64,000 nucleotides of DNA, taken from positions 389,093 to 453,092 of the forward strand of contig NZ_MUIN01000006.1 of NCBI RefSeq assembly GCF_002080045.1, given 5' to 3'. The notes under the pieces were generated by a model that saw only the letters and a list, made by a program, of their open reading frames with translations, was not told where the DNA came from and searched no databases. Position numbers and translations under genes: made by a program. Below are positions 57,029 through 64,000 of this stretch, piece after piece; position 1 is the stretch's first letter, and the number at the start of each line of letters is the position of its first letter. This DNA comes from Pseudomonas sp. Bc-h. Its GTDB lineage: Bacteria > Pseudomonadota > Gammaproteobacteria > Pseudomonadales > Pseudomonadaceae.

Positions 57029-57400
57029 TTAAACGCCCTTGGGGCCTTTCACCGCATCGATGCTTTGTACGACAGCTTCTTCAGCGGCGACTTCCGCCTT
57101 GGTCTTGAGTTTGCTCAGTTCGGCGCCGGCTTGTTCGATGCGGGCGCGGGCAAGGTCCATGTCGCTGCGGCTCTTTTCCAGCAGCGACTTGGCCGAGCAG
57201 TGCCCGGTGATGCCCCGAGCCAGCACCGCACCGCCGATAGCCAGTTGAACGAGGCCGAAGATTCCACCACGGCGCAGGCCTTTGCCCATCATCAATACGC
57301 CGCCCGCCAGTGAGCCGATTCGCTCCCAGCTCTGTACGTTCTGCTCTGGGGCCTCGTGCAGAGTGCGTTCGACGCGCTTAAGGATCGGGGTATCGCTCAT
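57029..57400 (-). CDS. DUF2892-type inner-membrane protein
   Basis: 123 residues. After a short N-terminus (MSDTPILKRVERTLHEAPEQNVQSWERIGSLAGG) come two close membrane helices (about 30-75, rich in Gly and Leu), then a charged helical tail (SRSDMDLARARIEQAGAELSKLKTKAEVAAEEAV). The YgaP-like N-terminal pattern is typical of small Pseudomonas membrane proteins. ATG at 57400 follows GGAGAACGC. Function unknown. Confidence 0.78.
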   Translation of the reverse strand: MSDTPILKRVERTLHEAPEQNVQSWERIGSLAGGVLMMGKGLRRGGIFGLVQLAIGGAVLARGITGHCSAKSLLEKSRSDMDLARARIEQAGAELSKLKTKAEVAAEEAVVQSIDAVKGPKGV

Positions 57401-57485
57401 GATGCGTTCTCCATGAAGAAATAGGGTCCTTAAAGCTGACTGTCTCCAAGGCAAACTGTTCAATGAGTTTGTCGCGGCGAGGCGA

Positions 57486-57974
57486 TCAGGTGCGGTCGGT
57501 TTCGCGGCCGAACTGCGGGCCGGAGCGCGTGTTGTTGCCCTTGGCCATGCGGTCGTAAAGCACCACGTTGACGGTCGCGGCCAGGTTCATGCAGCCGGTG
57601 GTGGGGATGTACACCACGTCCTCGCACCAGTCGCGAATCTCTTTGTCGAGGGAGCCGTCTTCGGGGCCGAAGATGTAGATCGCGCGGTCCGGGTGGGTGT
57701 ACTCGGGCAACGGGCGCGCACCTTCCACCAGCTCGATGGCCACCGGGATGCAGCCCAGAGGAATGATTTTTTTCAGGTCGTCGATCCCGATCAGCGGAAT
57801 GTCCTGATGGATTTTCTTGGTGTCGGTGACGAAGTCCCGCGCCCGTTCGTAGCGCTTCCCGGTGTAGAACACCGACGCGACGCCGTAACAGCCTGCCGCG
57901 CGCATCACCGAGCCGACGTTTTCCGGAGACTTGGGGTTATACAAGCCGATGCAGGCATAGCGTTTGTTGGCCAC
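57486..57974 (-). CDS. TrmH/SpoU-family RNA 2'-O-methyltransferase-like protein
   Basis: 162-residue SPOUT-fold protein with motif 1 NPKSPENVGSVMRAAGCYGV, motif 2 YIFGPEDGSLDKE, and motif 3 IPTTGCMNLAATVNVVLYDRM forming the SAM-binding knot. Its small size matches TrmL-like enzymes lacking an extra RNA-binding domain, but the target RNA is not assigned. Confidence 0.85.
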   Translation of the reverse strand: MANKRYACIGLYNPKSPENVGSVMRAAGCYGVASVFYTGKRYERARDFVTDTKKIHQDIPLIGIDDLKKIIPLGCIPVAIELVEGARPLPEYTHPDRAIYIFGPEDGSLDKEIRDWCEDVVYIPTTGCMNLAATVNVVLYDRMAKGNNTRSGPQFGRETDRT

Positions 57975-58037
57975 GGGGGAGGGTGCTCATCAGAGAAAGC
58001 GCGGGATTATACGGGAGGTTACGCAATGTTGTGGGTG

Positions 58038-58111
58038 CACCTGCAGCAGGACGGCTCGCCGGCGGTGGCGATCTCAAAGACGCTGCCGCCGGCAAGCCGT
58101 TGCTACAGGTG
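58038..58111. repeat. REPIN-like palindrome, GCCGGCGG family, copy D
   Basis: CACCTGCAGCAGGACGGCTC...GGTGGCG and CGCTGCCGCC...TACAGGTG are long arms around ATCTCAAAGA. It occupies the gap between the RNA methyltransferase start and the HNH gene end. Confidence 0.87.
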
Positions 58112-58116
58112 TAGGG

Positions 58117-58488
58117 TCATTCGTCTTTTTTCATCAACCCGGCCAGCGCGGCAAACGGGTTGTGCGTTGCCTTGGCCGCTTTCGGCGTACTCAGCGAGCT
58201 GTCCGAGAAGTACTGCTGATCGGTGTAACGCGAGTGTTCGTTGTCGTGGCAGTACAGACACAGCAGTTCCCAGTTGGAACCGTCCTGAGGGTTGTTGTCA
58301 TGGTTGTGATCGCGGTGGTGCACGGTCAGCTCACTCAGGCGCTTGCCGGAAAATTCCCGGGCGCAACGGCCGCAGACGTGCGGGTACATGCGCAGTGCCT
58401 TGTCGCGATAACCCATTTCGCGGTCACGCTGGGCATCGGCGAGAATGCGGTCCAGCTTGGAAGTGTTGGTCGGGGTTCCCGAGCTCAT
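58117..58488 (-). CDS. YajD-like HNH nuclease
   Basis: 123 residues. An HNH motif lies in the centre: C-G-R-C, then TVHHRDHNHDNNP, SNWELLCLYCHDNEH. The paired cysteines hold the structural zinc and the His-Asn-His set is catalytic. The YajD family is widespread and poorly studied. ATG at 58488 follows AGGTG; an in-frame ATG at 58518 lacks an RBS. Confidence 0.88.
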   Translation of the reverse strand: MSSGTPTNTSKLDRILADAQRDREMGYRDKALRMYPHVCGRCAREFSGKRLSELTVHHRDHNHDNNPQDGSNWELLCLYCHDNEHSRYTDQQYFSDSSLSTPKAAKATHNPFAALAGLMKKDE

Positions 58489-58547
58489 GGTGTCACCTGT
58501 TTCGTGTTCTGTTGGCAATGGGGCAAGTCTAGCGCTTTGCTCGTCTC

Positions 58548-59231
58548 TCAGCCCTTCACTTTTTCTGCAATCCAGATCGTATGCCGCGTGCCTTTGTTGC
58601 CGTGGGCATAGACCTTGACCTCTTCAGCCTTGAAACCGGCCTTGCGCAGTTTGTCGCTGAAGGCGGCGTCAGCGCTTGCCGACCAGACCGCGAGCACGCC
58701 CTTGGGCCGCAAAGCTTGGGCACAGGCCGCAAGACCACCTGACGAATACAGCCAGCTGTTGGCTTTCTGGGTCAGGCCTTCGGGGCCGTTGTCGACGTCG
58801 AGCATGATCGCATCGAACCCCTGCGGCTCGCTTTTCAATACCTGTGCAACGTCCTGAACGACGACTTTTGCGCGCGGATCCTGCAGTGGATTACCCGATT
58901 TCTCACCCAATGGCCCGCGATTCCACTCGACCACGCCGGGCACCAGTTCGGCGACTACCACTTCGCCGTTCTTGCCCAGGTGCTTGAGCGCCGAGGCGAG
59001 GGTGAAGCCCATGCCGAGGCCGCCGATGAGTACGCGGGGGTTCAGGCGTGATGCGACCTTTTTGCAGGGGATTTCTGCCAGCGCGTCTTCGGAACCGTGC
59101 ATTCGCGTGTTCATCAGCTGGCCGCCATCGCCGCCCTGGATCTTGATCACGAAGTCTTCGCCGTACTCGAACAGGCACAGCGCGCCGCCGTGAGGGATGG
59201 GGGTAGTGTCGAGCAGAACGAAACGTTTCAT
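58548..59231 (-). CDS. spermidine synthase-like protein
   Basis: 227 residues. Motif I LIGGLGMGFTLASAL, acidic loop VVVAELVPGVVEWNRG, then FDAIMLDVDNGPEG and GGLAACAQALRPKGVLAVWSAS fit the spermidine synthase/SAM-methyltransferase fold. Family members often lack aminopropyl transfer and may be methyltransferases. Substrate is open. ATG at 59231 (MKRFVLLDTTPIPHGG) is preferred; the frame is open far upstream but that part overlaps the next gene. Confidence 0.83.
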   Translation of the reverse strand: MKRFVLLDTTPIPHGGALCLFEYGEDFVIKIQGGDGGQLMNTRMHGSEDALAEIPCKKVASRLNPRVLIGGLGMGFTLASALKHLGKNGEVVVAELVPGVVEWNRGPLGEKSGNPLQDPRAKVVVQDVAQVLKSEPQGFDAIMLDVDNGPEGLTQKANSWLYSSGGLAACAQALRPKGVLAVWSASADAAFSDKLRKAGFKAEEVKVYAHGNKGTRHTIWIAEKVKG

Positions 59232-59340
59232 GGAAGACTCGGTGATGGCATGGCTCTGTGAGATCAATTTGTCAGCGCACGAAGCGCCGGGCAGGAGTAG
59301 CCTGAGCGTCACAGTAGAAGATTGGCAGTGGAGGCCAACG

Positions 59341-59628
59341 ATGAAGCGGTCCATTCTAGCGGCGATTGCCTTGATGATGTTTGGTGCGTCGCAGGCTTTT
59401 GCCGAGAATCTGCAACCTGTCCTCAACACCCCTGAACCGATCGCCGCGACGTCCGGCTCGCCCGGTACGGCCACGCCGACACCTTATCCACAAGTGACAC
59501 CGCCGAGCGTGCCGCGCGCGGGCGGGCAGGGCAACCCACCCTTGCTGCCGAAAATCCCCCAGCCCGGGCCGCCAAAACAGGATGAGCCGCTGCCGGGATT
59601 GCCGCCTCCAGCCAAGCCCAATCCCTGA
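59341..59628 (+). CDS. small secreted proline-rich protein
   Basis: 95 residues: a clear signal peptide (MKRSILAAIALMMFGASQAFA) and a mature part of about 74 residues rich in Pro and Gly (APRAGGQGNPP-like and PGPPKQDEPLPGLPPP segments). RBS GTGGAGG. No family recognised; likely disordered and periplasmic. Confidence 0.68.
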   Translation: MKRSILAAIALMMFGASQAFAENLQPVLNTPEPIAATSGSPGTATPTPYPQVTPPSVPRAGGQGNPPLLPKIPQPGPPKQDEPLPGLPPPAKPNP

Positions 59629-59637
59629 GTCGGGCCG

Positions 59638-60111
59638 TCATTCCTGCTGGGCCAGCACCTGTCCATCCATCATGCGCAGACGCTTGGACATTGCCACGGC
59701 AATCGCGCGGATGATTTTGGCTGCCACTTTCGGGGCGTCGTTGAGCATCTTGTCCAGCGAATCCTTGCCCAGATTCAACAGATAGCAGGGCGATGCGGCG
59801 ATGCAACTGGCCGAGCGGCGTTCGCCGTCCAGCACGGCCATTTCGCCGAACGCCCGGCCGCTGCGCAGGGTCGCGGTTTCGACCTGTTTGCCCTCGCCGT
59901 TGAGCTTCTGCACCGACACCGTGCCCGAATGAATGATGCACATGAAGGTGCCCGCGTCGCCTTCGTTGAAGATGGGCTGGCTCTTGTCGATGCTGCTGAT
60001 GCTGAAGTAACCGGCTGCGGCGGAGAAATCCGCTGGCGTCAGGGCCAGGAACAGTCCGCAGTCCATCAGCATTTCGCGGATTTCGTTATTCAGTGATGAC
60101 GGTGTTGGCAT
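59638..60111 (-). CDS. cyclic nucleotide-binding domain protein
   Basis: 157 residues holding one CNMP-type beta-barrel domain: YFSISSIDKSQPIFNEGDAGTFMCIIHSGTVSV and the phosphate-binding cassette-like GRAFGEMAVLDGERRSASCIA. No helix-turn-helix is present, so it is not a Crp-type activator. Ligand (cAMP or other) and partner unknown. Confidence 0.87.
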   Translation of the reverse strand: MPTPSSLNNEIREMLMDCGLFLALTPADFSAAAGYFSISSIDKSQPIFNEGDAGTFMCIIHSGTVSVQKLNGEGKQVETATLRSGRAFGEMAVLDGERRSASCIAASPCYLLNLGKDSLDKMLNDAPKVAAKIIRAIAVAMSKRLRMMDGQVLAQQE

Positions 60112-60231
60112 GTGATGTTCTTGTTCGATGGCTTGAAGTAGAAAAACGGAAACGCCTGACTCTTGAAACGGCCCCGGATGACATAGCGTCCGGGAGCCGT
60201 CTGATATGACAAATGGCCGCCCGGGAGTTCC

Positions 60232-62289
60232 TCAGGCCAGTTGCAATACCTTGAAGATAAAACCGTATTCGAGCGCTACGTCACGCAATCCCTGATAACG
60301 GCCGCTCATGCCTCCGTGCCCGGCACCGAGTTCAGTCTTGAGCAGCAACAGATTGGCGTCGGTCTTGGTGTCGCGCAATTTTGCCACCCACTTGGCCGCT
60401 TCCCAATACTGCACACGACTGTCGTTATACCCGGCGATCACCAGCATCGCGGGATAAGCCTGTGCGCTGACGTTCTCATAAGGCGCGTAAGCCTTGATGC
60501 GAGCATATACGTCGGGCTCCTGCGGGTTGCCCCACTCGTCGTATTCGGTGACGGTCAGCGGCAGATCCGGGTCGAGCATGGTGTTCAACACGTCGACAAA
60601 TGGCACTTCGGCAATCGCCGCCTTGAACAGCTCGGGCCGCTGGTTCACAACCGCTCCGATCAGCAATCCGCCAGCACTGCCGCCGCTTATCACCAGTTTG
60701 TCGGCGCTGGTGAAATTTTGCGCGATCAGGTGCTCGGCACAGGCGATGAAGTCGCTGAACGTGTTCTGCTTGTGCTCCTGTTTGCCGCTGCGATACCAGG
60801 CCTCGCCCAGTTCGCCGCCGCCGCGCACATGGGCGATGGCGAAGGCAACGCCACGGTCCAGCAGGCTCAAGCGCGCGTGAGAAAACCACGGGTCCAGGCT
60901 CTCGCCATAGGCGCCGTAGCCATAGAGGTACAGGGGCACCGGCTGGCCAGCCAGTTCACGCTTGACCACCAGGCTGATCGGCACCTGAGTGCCATCGGCC
61001 GCAGTCGCCCACAGGCGCTGACCGACGTAGGCATCGGCGTCGAATACGCCGAGAACCGGCGTTTCCTTGAGGACGATCTGCTCCCCGGTCGCCAACGACA
61101 ATTGACGCACCTGGGGCGGCCGGTTCAGCGACTGATAGCGCAGACGGATCTTGTCGCTGTCGAATTCAAGGGTGTCCTGCACATACAGGTTGTAGGCCGC
61201 ATCCGGCAATTGCACGCGATAGGCCGGCAAGCCTTGTGGGTGAACTTCGACAATCGGCAGGCCGCCTTCACGCAGGCTTAGCGTCAGGCCCTTGGCGTTG
61301 AGGCTGAAGCCATCGAGCATCACGGTCTCGCTATGGGCAACCAGCGTCTGCCACTCCTTGCGCTCCGGCACACCGCTGGTTTTTTCCGGGGCATGAAACA
61401 GTGCAAAGTTGATCCCGGTCTGGTTGCTGCGAATCAGCCAGCTCCAGGTGCCGTCGATCAAGCCGTGATCCACGGAGTATTCATGGCCTTCGCTGCGCGG
61501 CGCCATGCAGACGAAGGCCTGTTCAGGCTTGCTGGCGTCCAGCACCCAGGACTCGCCGGTGGTCTTGCTGTCCAGCGCCAGCACCAGTTGGCGCTCGGAG
61601 CTGGTGCGGTAGCAATGCAGGAAGAAACGCCCGTCGGGCTCGTTGAACACCAGATCGGCAGAGTCGTTGCCCAGGGTGTGGCGATAGAGCTTGTGCGGAC
61701 GATGGGTGTCGTCCAGTTCGCCGAAAAACAGGGTCTGGCTGTCATTGGCCCAGGTCATGCTGCCGTCACAGTCCTCGAACGGCAGGCTGGTCACGTCGCC
61801 GCTGCTCAGCTCTTTCACGTACAGCTGATAGACCTCTTCGCCGCTGGTATCCAGGCTGTAGGCCAGGCGCTGGTGGTCGGGGCTGATGCTGAAGGCGCCG
61901 AGGGAGAAAAAGCCGCCATTGGCCAGTACGTTAGGGTCGAGCAGCAACTCCTCGGCGCTCTCGTCCACCGTTTGCGAGTCATCCTCCGGACGCGGGCAGC
62001 GGTAGTGCCGGGCGTACTCGTCGCCCTCAGTGGTGCGGGTGTAATACAGGTAGGGGCCCCATGGCGACGGTAGCGACAAGTCGGTTTCGAGGATTCGGCC
62101 CTTGATCTCCTGGAACAACGTCTCGCGCAGTGCCTGCTGATCGGCCAGTTGCTGCTCCTGATAGTCGTTTTCGGCCTTGAGGTAATCGAGCACCTCGTCG
62201 GTGTCGCGATTCTGCAGCCAGGCATACGGATCGGCGCCCTCAGCCTTGCGGGCAAGGGGGGCGCTGGAGGTGCTGTTGGAAGTCGGCAT
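60232..62289 (-). CDS. ptrB: prolyl oligopeptidase family protein, oligopeptidase B-like
   Basis: 685 residues. An N-terminal seven-bladed beta-propeller (about 70-420) covers the C-terminal alpha/beta hydrolase domain. The catalytic Ser is in ISGGSAGGLLIGAV, the Asp in GYNDSRVQYWE, the His in GAGHGGMSGR. Oligopeptidase B cuts short peptides after Arg or Lys. Start MPTSNSTSS at 62289 is preferred to the in-frame start 15 bp upstream. Confidence 0.93.
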   Translation of the reverse strand: MPTSNSTSSAPLARKAEGADPYAWLQNRDTDEVLDYLKAENDYQEQQLADQQALRETLFQEIKGRILETDLSLPSPWGPYLYYTRTTEGDEYARHYRCPRPEDDSQTVDESAEELLLDPNVLANGGFFSLGAFSISPDHQRLAYSLDTSGEEVYQLYVKELSSGDVTSLPFEDCDGSMTWANDSQTLFFGELDDTHRPHKLYRHTLGNDSADLVFNEPDGRFFLHCYRTSSERQLVLALDSKTTGESWVLDASKPEQAFVCMAPRSEGHEYSVDHGLIDGTWSWLIRSNQTGINFALFHAPEKTSGVPERKEWQTLVAHSETVMLDGFSLNAKGLTLSLREGGLPIVEVHPQGLPAYRVQLPDAAYNLYVQDTLEFDSDKIRLRYQSLNRPPQVRQLSLATGEQIVLKETPVLGVFDADAYVGQRLWATAADGTQVPISLVVKRELAGQPVPLYLYGYGAYGESLDPWFSHARLSLLDRGVAFAIAHVRGGGELGEAWYRSGKQEHKQNTFSDFIACAEHLIAQNFTSADKLVISGGSAGGLLIGAVVNQRPELFKAAIAEVPFVDVLNTMLDPDLPLTVTEYDEWGNPQEPDVYARIKAYAPYENVSAQAYPAMLVIAGYNDSRVQYWEAAKWVAKLRDTKTDANLLLLKTELGAGHGGMSGRYQGLRDVALEYGFIFKVLQLA

Positions 62290-62431
62290 GCTGGGCTCTC
62301 TCAAATGAACTGATTCGGTCAGGCATTGCGCCGTGCAGAGGCGCCGCGGACCGATAACTGAAGCCGGGGAAGCTTGGCTGGTGAAAAGTCGTTATCATAA
62401 GCGCCTCTTTACCTGCCTTACCACGGACGTC

Positions 62432-62950
62432 ATGACCGACAACGACTATCTGATTGCCTGGGGCCTTTACGCATTCGCTGCGTTGGGTTGTCTGTTGGTG
62501 TGGTTCAAGCTGACCGGCTGGATGTGGCGTTACCTGCGCGAACCGCTTTGGGTGATCGGCGCCGTCCTGCTGTTCTGCCCGACCATCATCGACCCAGTCA
62601 AGGACAAGTACGCCCCGGCCCTGGCGATCAGCGTGCTGGATCTGGCCTTCAAGGTGGGCAGCAACGTCTGGCGCGCAGTGCTGGACCTGGCCACCTATGG
62701 CGCTGTCGGCCTGGGCCTGTACGTCATCTTCGCGCTTATCCGCTTGCCTTTCCTGCGCAAGAGAAAAGCCCGTCAGGCCCACGCCGACGCCGCTGCCGCA
62801 CAGGCTGCCGCCGAGCAGAAGCAGGCAGAGCAGGACGACGAGCCGTTCGCCGCGCAAGGTTCCAGCCGTTATGCCAGCCAGCCTGCTGCGCCAGCCAATG
62901 GCGGCAGTGGTGGCACCAGCGGTCGTTATCGGGTCGAACCGAAGCTGTAA
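62432..62950 (+). CDS. hypothetical inner-membrane protein
   Basis: 172 residues. Three hydrophobic segments (about 7-26, 38-55, 85-105) precede a low-complexity Ala/Gln/Glu-rich cytoplasmic or periplasmic tail (KARQAHADAAAAQAAAEQKQAEQ) ending in a Gly/Ser-rich segment. ATG at 62432 gives MTDNDYLIAWGLYAF. Conserved-looking layout but no function known to me. The YafJ-type gene follows 35 bp on. Confidence 0.75.
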   Translation: MTDNDYLIAWGLYAFAALGCLLVWFKLTGWMWRYLREPLWVIGAVLLFCPTIIDPVKDKYAPALAISVLDLAFKVGSNVWRAVLDLATYGAVGLGLYVIFALIRLPFLRKRKARQAHADAAAAQAAAEQKQAEQDDEPFAAQGSSRYASQPAAPANGGSGGTSGRYRVEPKL

Positions 62951-62985
62951 TCCGCCGCACGCCCTGACATTATCGAGACCTCACC

Positions 62986-63759
62986 ATGTGTGAACTGCTG
63001 GGCATGAGTGCCAACGTACCGACCGACATCGTGTTCAGCTTCACCGGGCTGATGCAGCGTGGCGGTCGCACCGGCCCCCACCGTGATGGTTGGGGCATCG
63101 GTTTTTATGAAGGTCGCGGTCTGCGTCTGTTTCAGGACCCTGCCGCCAGCAGCGAGTCTGAAGTCGCACAGCTGGTGCAGCGTTATCCGATCAAGAGCGA
63201 AGTGGTCATCGGCCATATTCGTCAGGCCAATGTCGGCAAGGTCTGCCTGTCCAACACCCATCCTTTCGTCCGTGAGCTGTGGGGGCGCAACTGGTGTTTC
63301 GCCCATAACGGTCAGCTCGCGGATTTTCATCCCCGCGCCACGTTCTACCGGCCGGTGGGCGATACCGACAGCGAAGCTGCGTTCTGCGATCTGTTGAATC
63401 GTGTGCGCGAAGGTTTTCCTGAGCCTGTCGAGATCGAACAGCTGTTGCCGACGCTGGTCGAAGCCTGCAGCGAGTATCGAAACAAAGGCGTCTTCAACGG
63501 CTTGCTCAGTGACGGAGACTGGTTGTTCTGTTTCTGCTCCACCAAGCTGGTGCACATCACCCGTCGCGCGCCTTTCGGTCCGGCGCGGTTGAAGGATGTG
63601 GACGTGATCGTCGACTTCCAGGCAGAAACCACGCCCAACGATGTGGTCACGGTCATCGCCACCGAGCCGTTGACCGAGAACGAAACATGGAATCGCTACG
63701 AGCCCGGCCACTGGAGCCTGTGGCGTCGCGGCGAATGTGTGGCCGAAGGCCGAACCTGA
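62986..63759 (+). CDS. class II glutamine amidotransferase, YafJ type
   Basis: 257 residues beginning [12 protein letters not shown], with Cys2 as the N-terminal nucleophile of Ntn glutaminases. Other features are [27 protein letters not shown] and [10 protein letters not shown], as in the YafJ/GAT_4 group. The acceptor of the ammonia is unknown. Confidence 0.93.
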   Translation: MCELLGMSANVPTDIVFSFTGLMQRGGRTGPHRDGWGIGFYEGRGLRLFQDPAASSESEVAQLVQRYPIKSEVVIGHIRQANVGKVCLSNTHPFVRELWGRNWCFAHNGQLADFHPRATFYRPVGDTDSEAAFCDLLNRVREGFPEPVEIEQLLPTLVEACSEYRNKGVFNGLLSDGDWLFCFCSTKLVHITRRAPFGPARLKDVDVIVDFQAETTPNDVVTVIATEPLTENETWNRYEPGHWSLWRRGECVAEGRT

Positions 63760-63772
63760 CAGAGAGGGACCT

Positions 63773-64000
63773 ATGCTGCGAAGCTATCTGCGACTGGTGT
63801 TGTTCACGGCAGGCCTGTTGATCGGCGTGCAGATTCCGGGCTTCATCAGCGATTACAGCAAGCGTGTCGAAGCGCATCTGATCGAGGCGCAGAAGAGCCT
63901 CGGCGGCTATAACGACACTGCTCAGCGTTTCTTCAAGGGCGACGTGCAGGCGCTGATCCAGCATTACCGCAGCAGTGATGATCCGGTGTTCCGCACCGAT
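63773..64000 (+). CDS. DUF2937-type membrane protein, 5' part
   Basis: Starts at ATG 63773 with AGAGAGGGACC in front, and is open to the window edge (76 codons shown). N-terminal membrane helix (LRLVLFTAGLLIGVQIPGFI) followed by a charged helix (DYSKRVEAHLIEAQKSLGGYNDTAQRFFKGD). Family assignment rests on this pattern only. Confidence 0.6.
   Translation, partial: MLRSYLRLVLFTAGLLIGVQIPGFISDYSKRVEAHLIEAQKSLGGYNDTAQRFFKGDVQALIQHYRSSDDPVFRTD

Overview
The window is chromosomal DNA of a Pseudomonas species. The gene order proS / OprD-family porin, HIT-slyX, cold-shock gene, dps-like, aspS-yebC-ruvCAB-ybgC-tolQRAB-pal-cpoB-queE-queC-tRNA-Lys, and nadA-bepA-tusA-perM-bcp/gcvR-dapA-bamC-MBL-purC matches, from memory, the P. 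aeruginosa PAO1 arrangement around PA0956-PA0976 and PA1004-PA1013. Two families of REP/REPIN palindromes, a carboxynorspermidine gene pair and a GMC oxidoreductase point to the P. fluorescens / P. syringae side of the genus. That species-level guess is inference.

Layout. (1) 1-4300: initiator tRNA-fMet, dinB, a lipoprotein gene and proS. (2) 4300-9620: an OprD-type porin, a relatively AT-rich stretch, a HIT protein, slyX, a membrane-anchored cold-shock protein, a Dps-like ferritin and a ribbon-helix-helix protein. (3) 9.9-22.2 kb: a dense housekeeping block for aspartyl-tRNA charging, Holliday junction processing (RuvCAB), the Tol-Pal envelope machine and queuosine precursor synthesis, ending in tRNA-Lys. 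(4) 22.2-33.1 kb: a divergent TetR / O-methyltransferase pair, then NAD, lysine and purine biosynthesis, outer-membrane assembly (BamC, BepA) and redox genes, ending in tRNA-Ser(CGA).

(5) 33.12-39.87 kb: a compact integrated element of about 6.7 kb in the 3' end of tRNA-Ser. It is bounded by a 22-bp direct repeat and carries a tyrosine integrase, a serine recombinase, and one minus-strand operon of small DNA-binding or zinc-binding proteins with a 470-residue zinc-ribbon / HNH-like protein of unknown function. Tandem 13-bp repeats sit about 58 bp inside each end. This is the least explained part of the window. Just outside its right end lies a HepT-type (RX4HXY) toxin-like gene with no MntA antitoxin partner.

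(6) 40.4-51.5 kb: carboxynorspermidine dehydrogenase and decarboxylase, a convergent pair of oxidoreductases that share an operator-like sequence, malic enzyme, a GMC oxidoreductase, and a phosphoethanolamine transferase overlapping a methyltransferase gene. (7) 51.6-64 kb: RNase D, YcgL, a 2-hydroxyacid dehydrogenase, a nitroreductase, YcgN, a degenerate M1/M61-peptidase-like secreted protein, an RNA methyltransferase, an HNH protein, a spermidine-synthase-like protein, a cyclic-nucleotide-binding protein, oligopeptidase B, a membrane protein, a YafJ-type amidotransferase and a gene running off the right edge.

Operons visible from overlaps or very short gaps: ruvA-ruvB, ybgC-tolQ-tolR-tolA-tolB-pal-cpoB, queE-queC, dapA-bamC-MBL(-purC), rnd-ycgL, eptA-methyltransferase, HIT-slyX, and the element's minus-strand cluster. 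All assignments come from reading the sequence. No similarity search was run.
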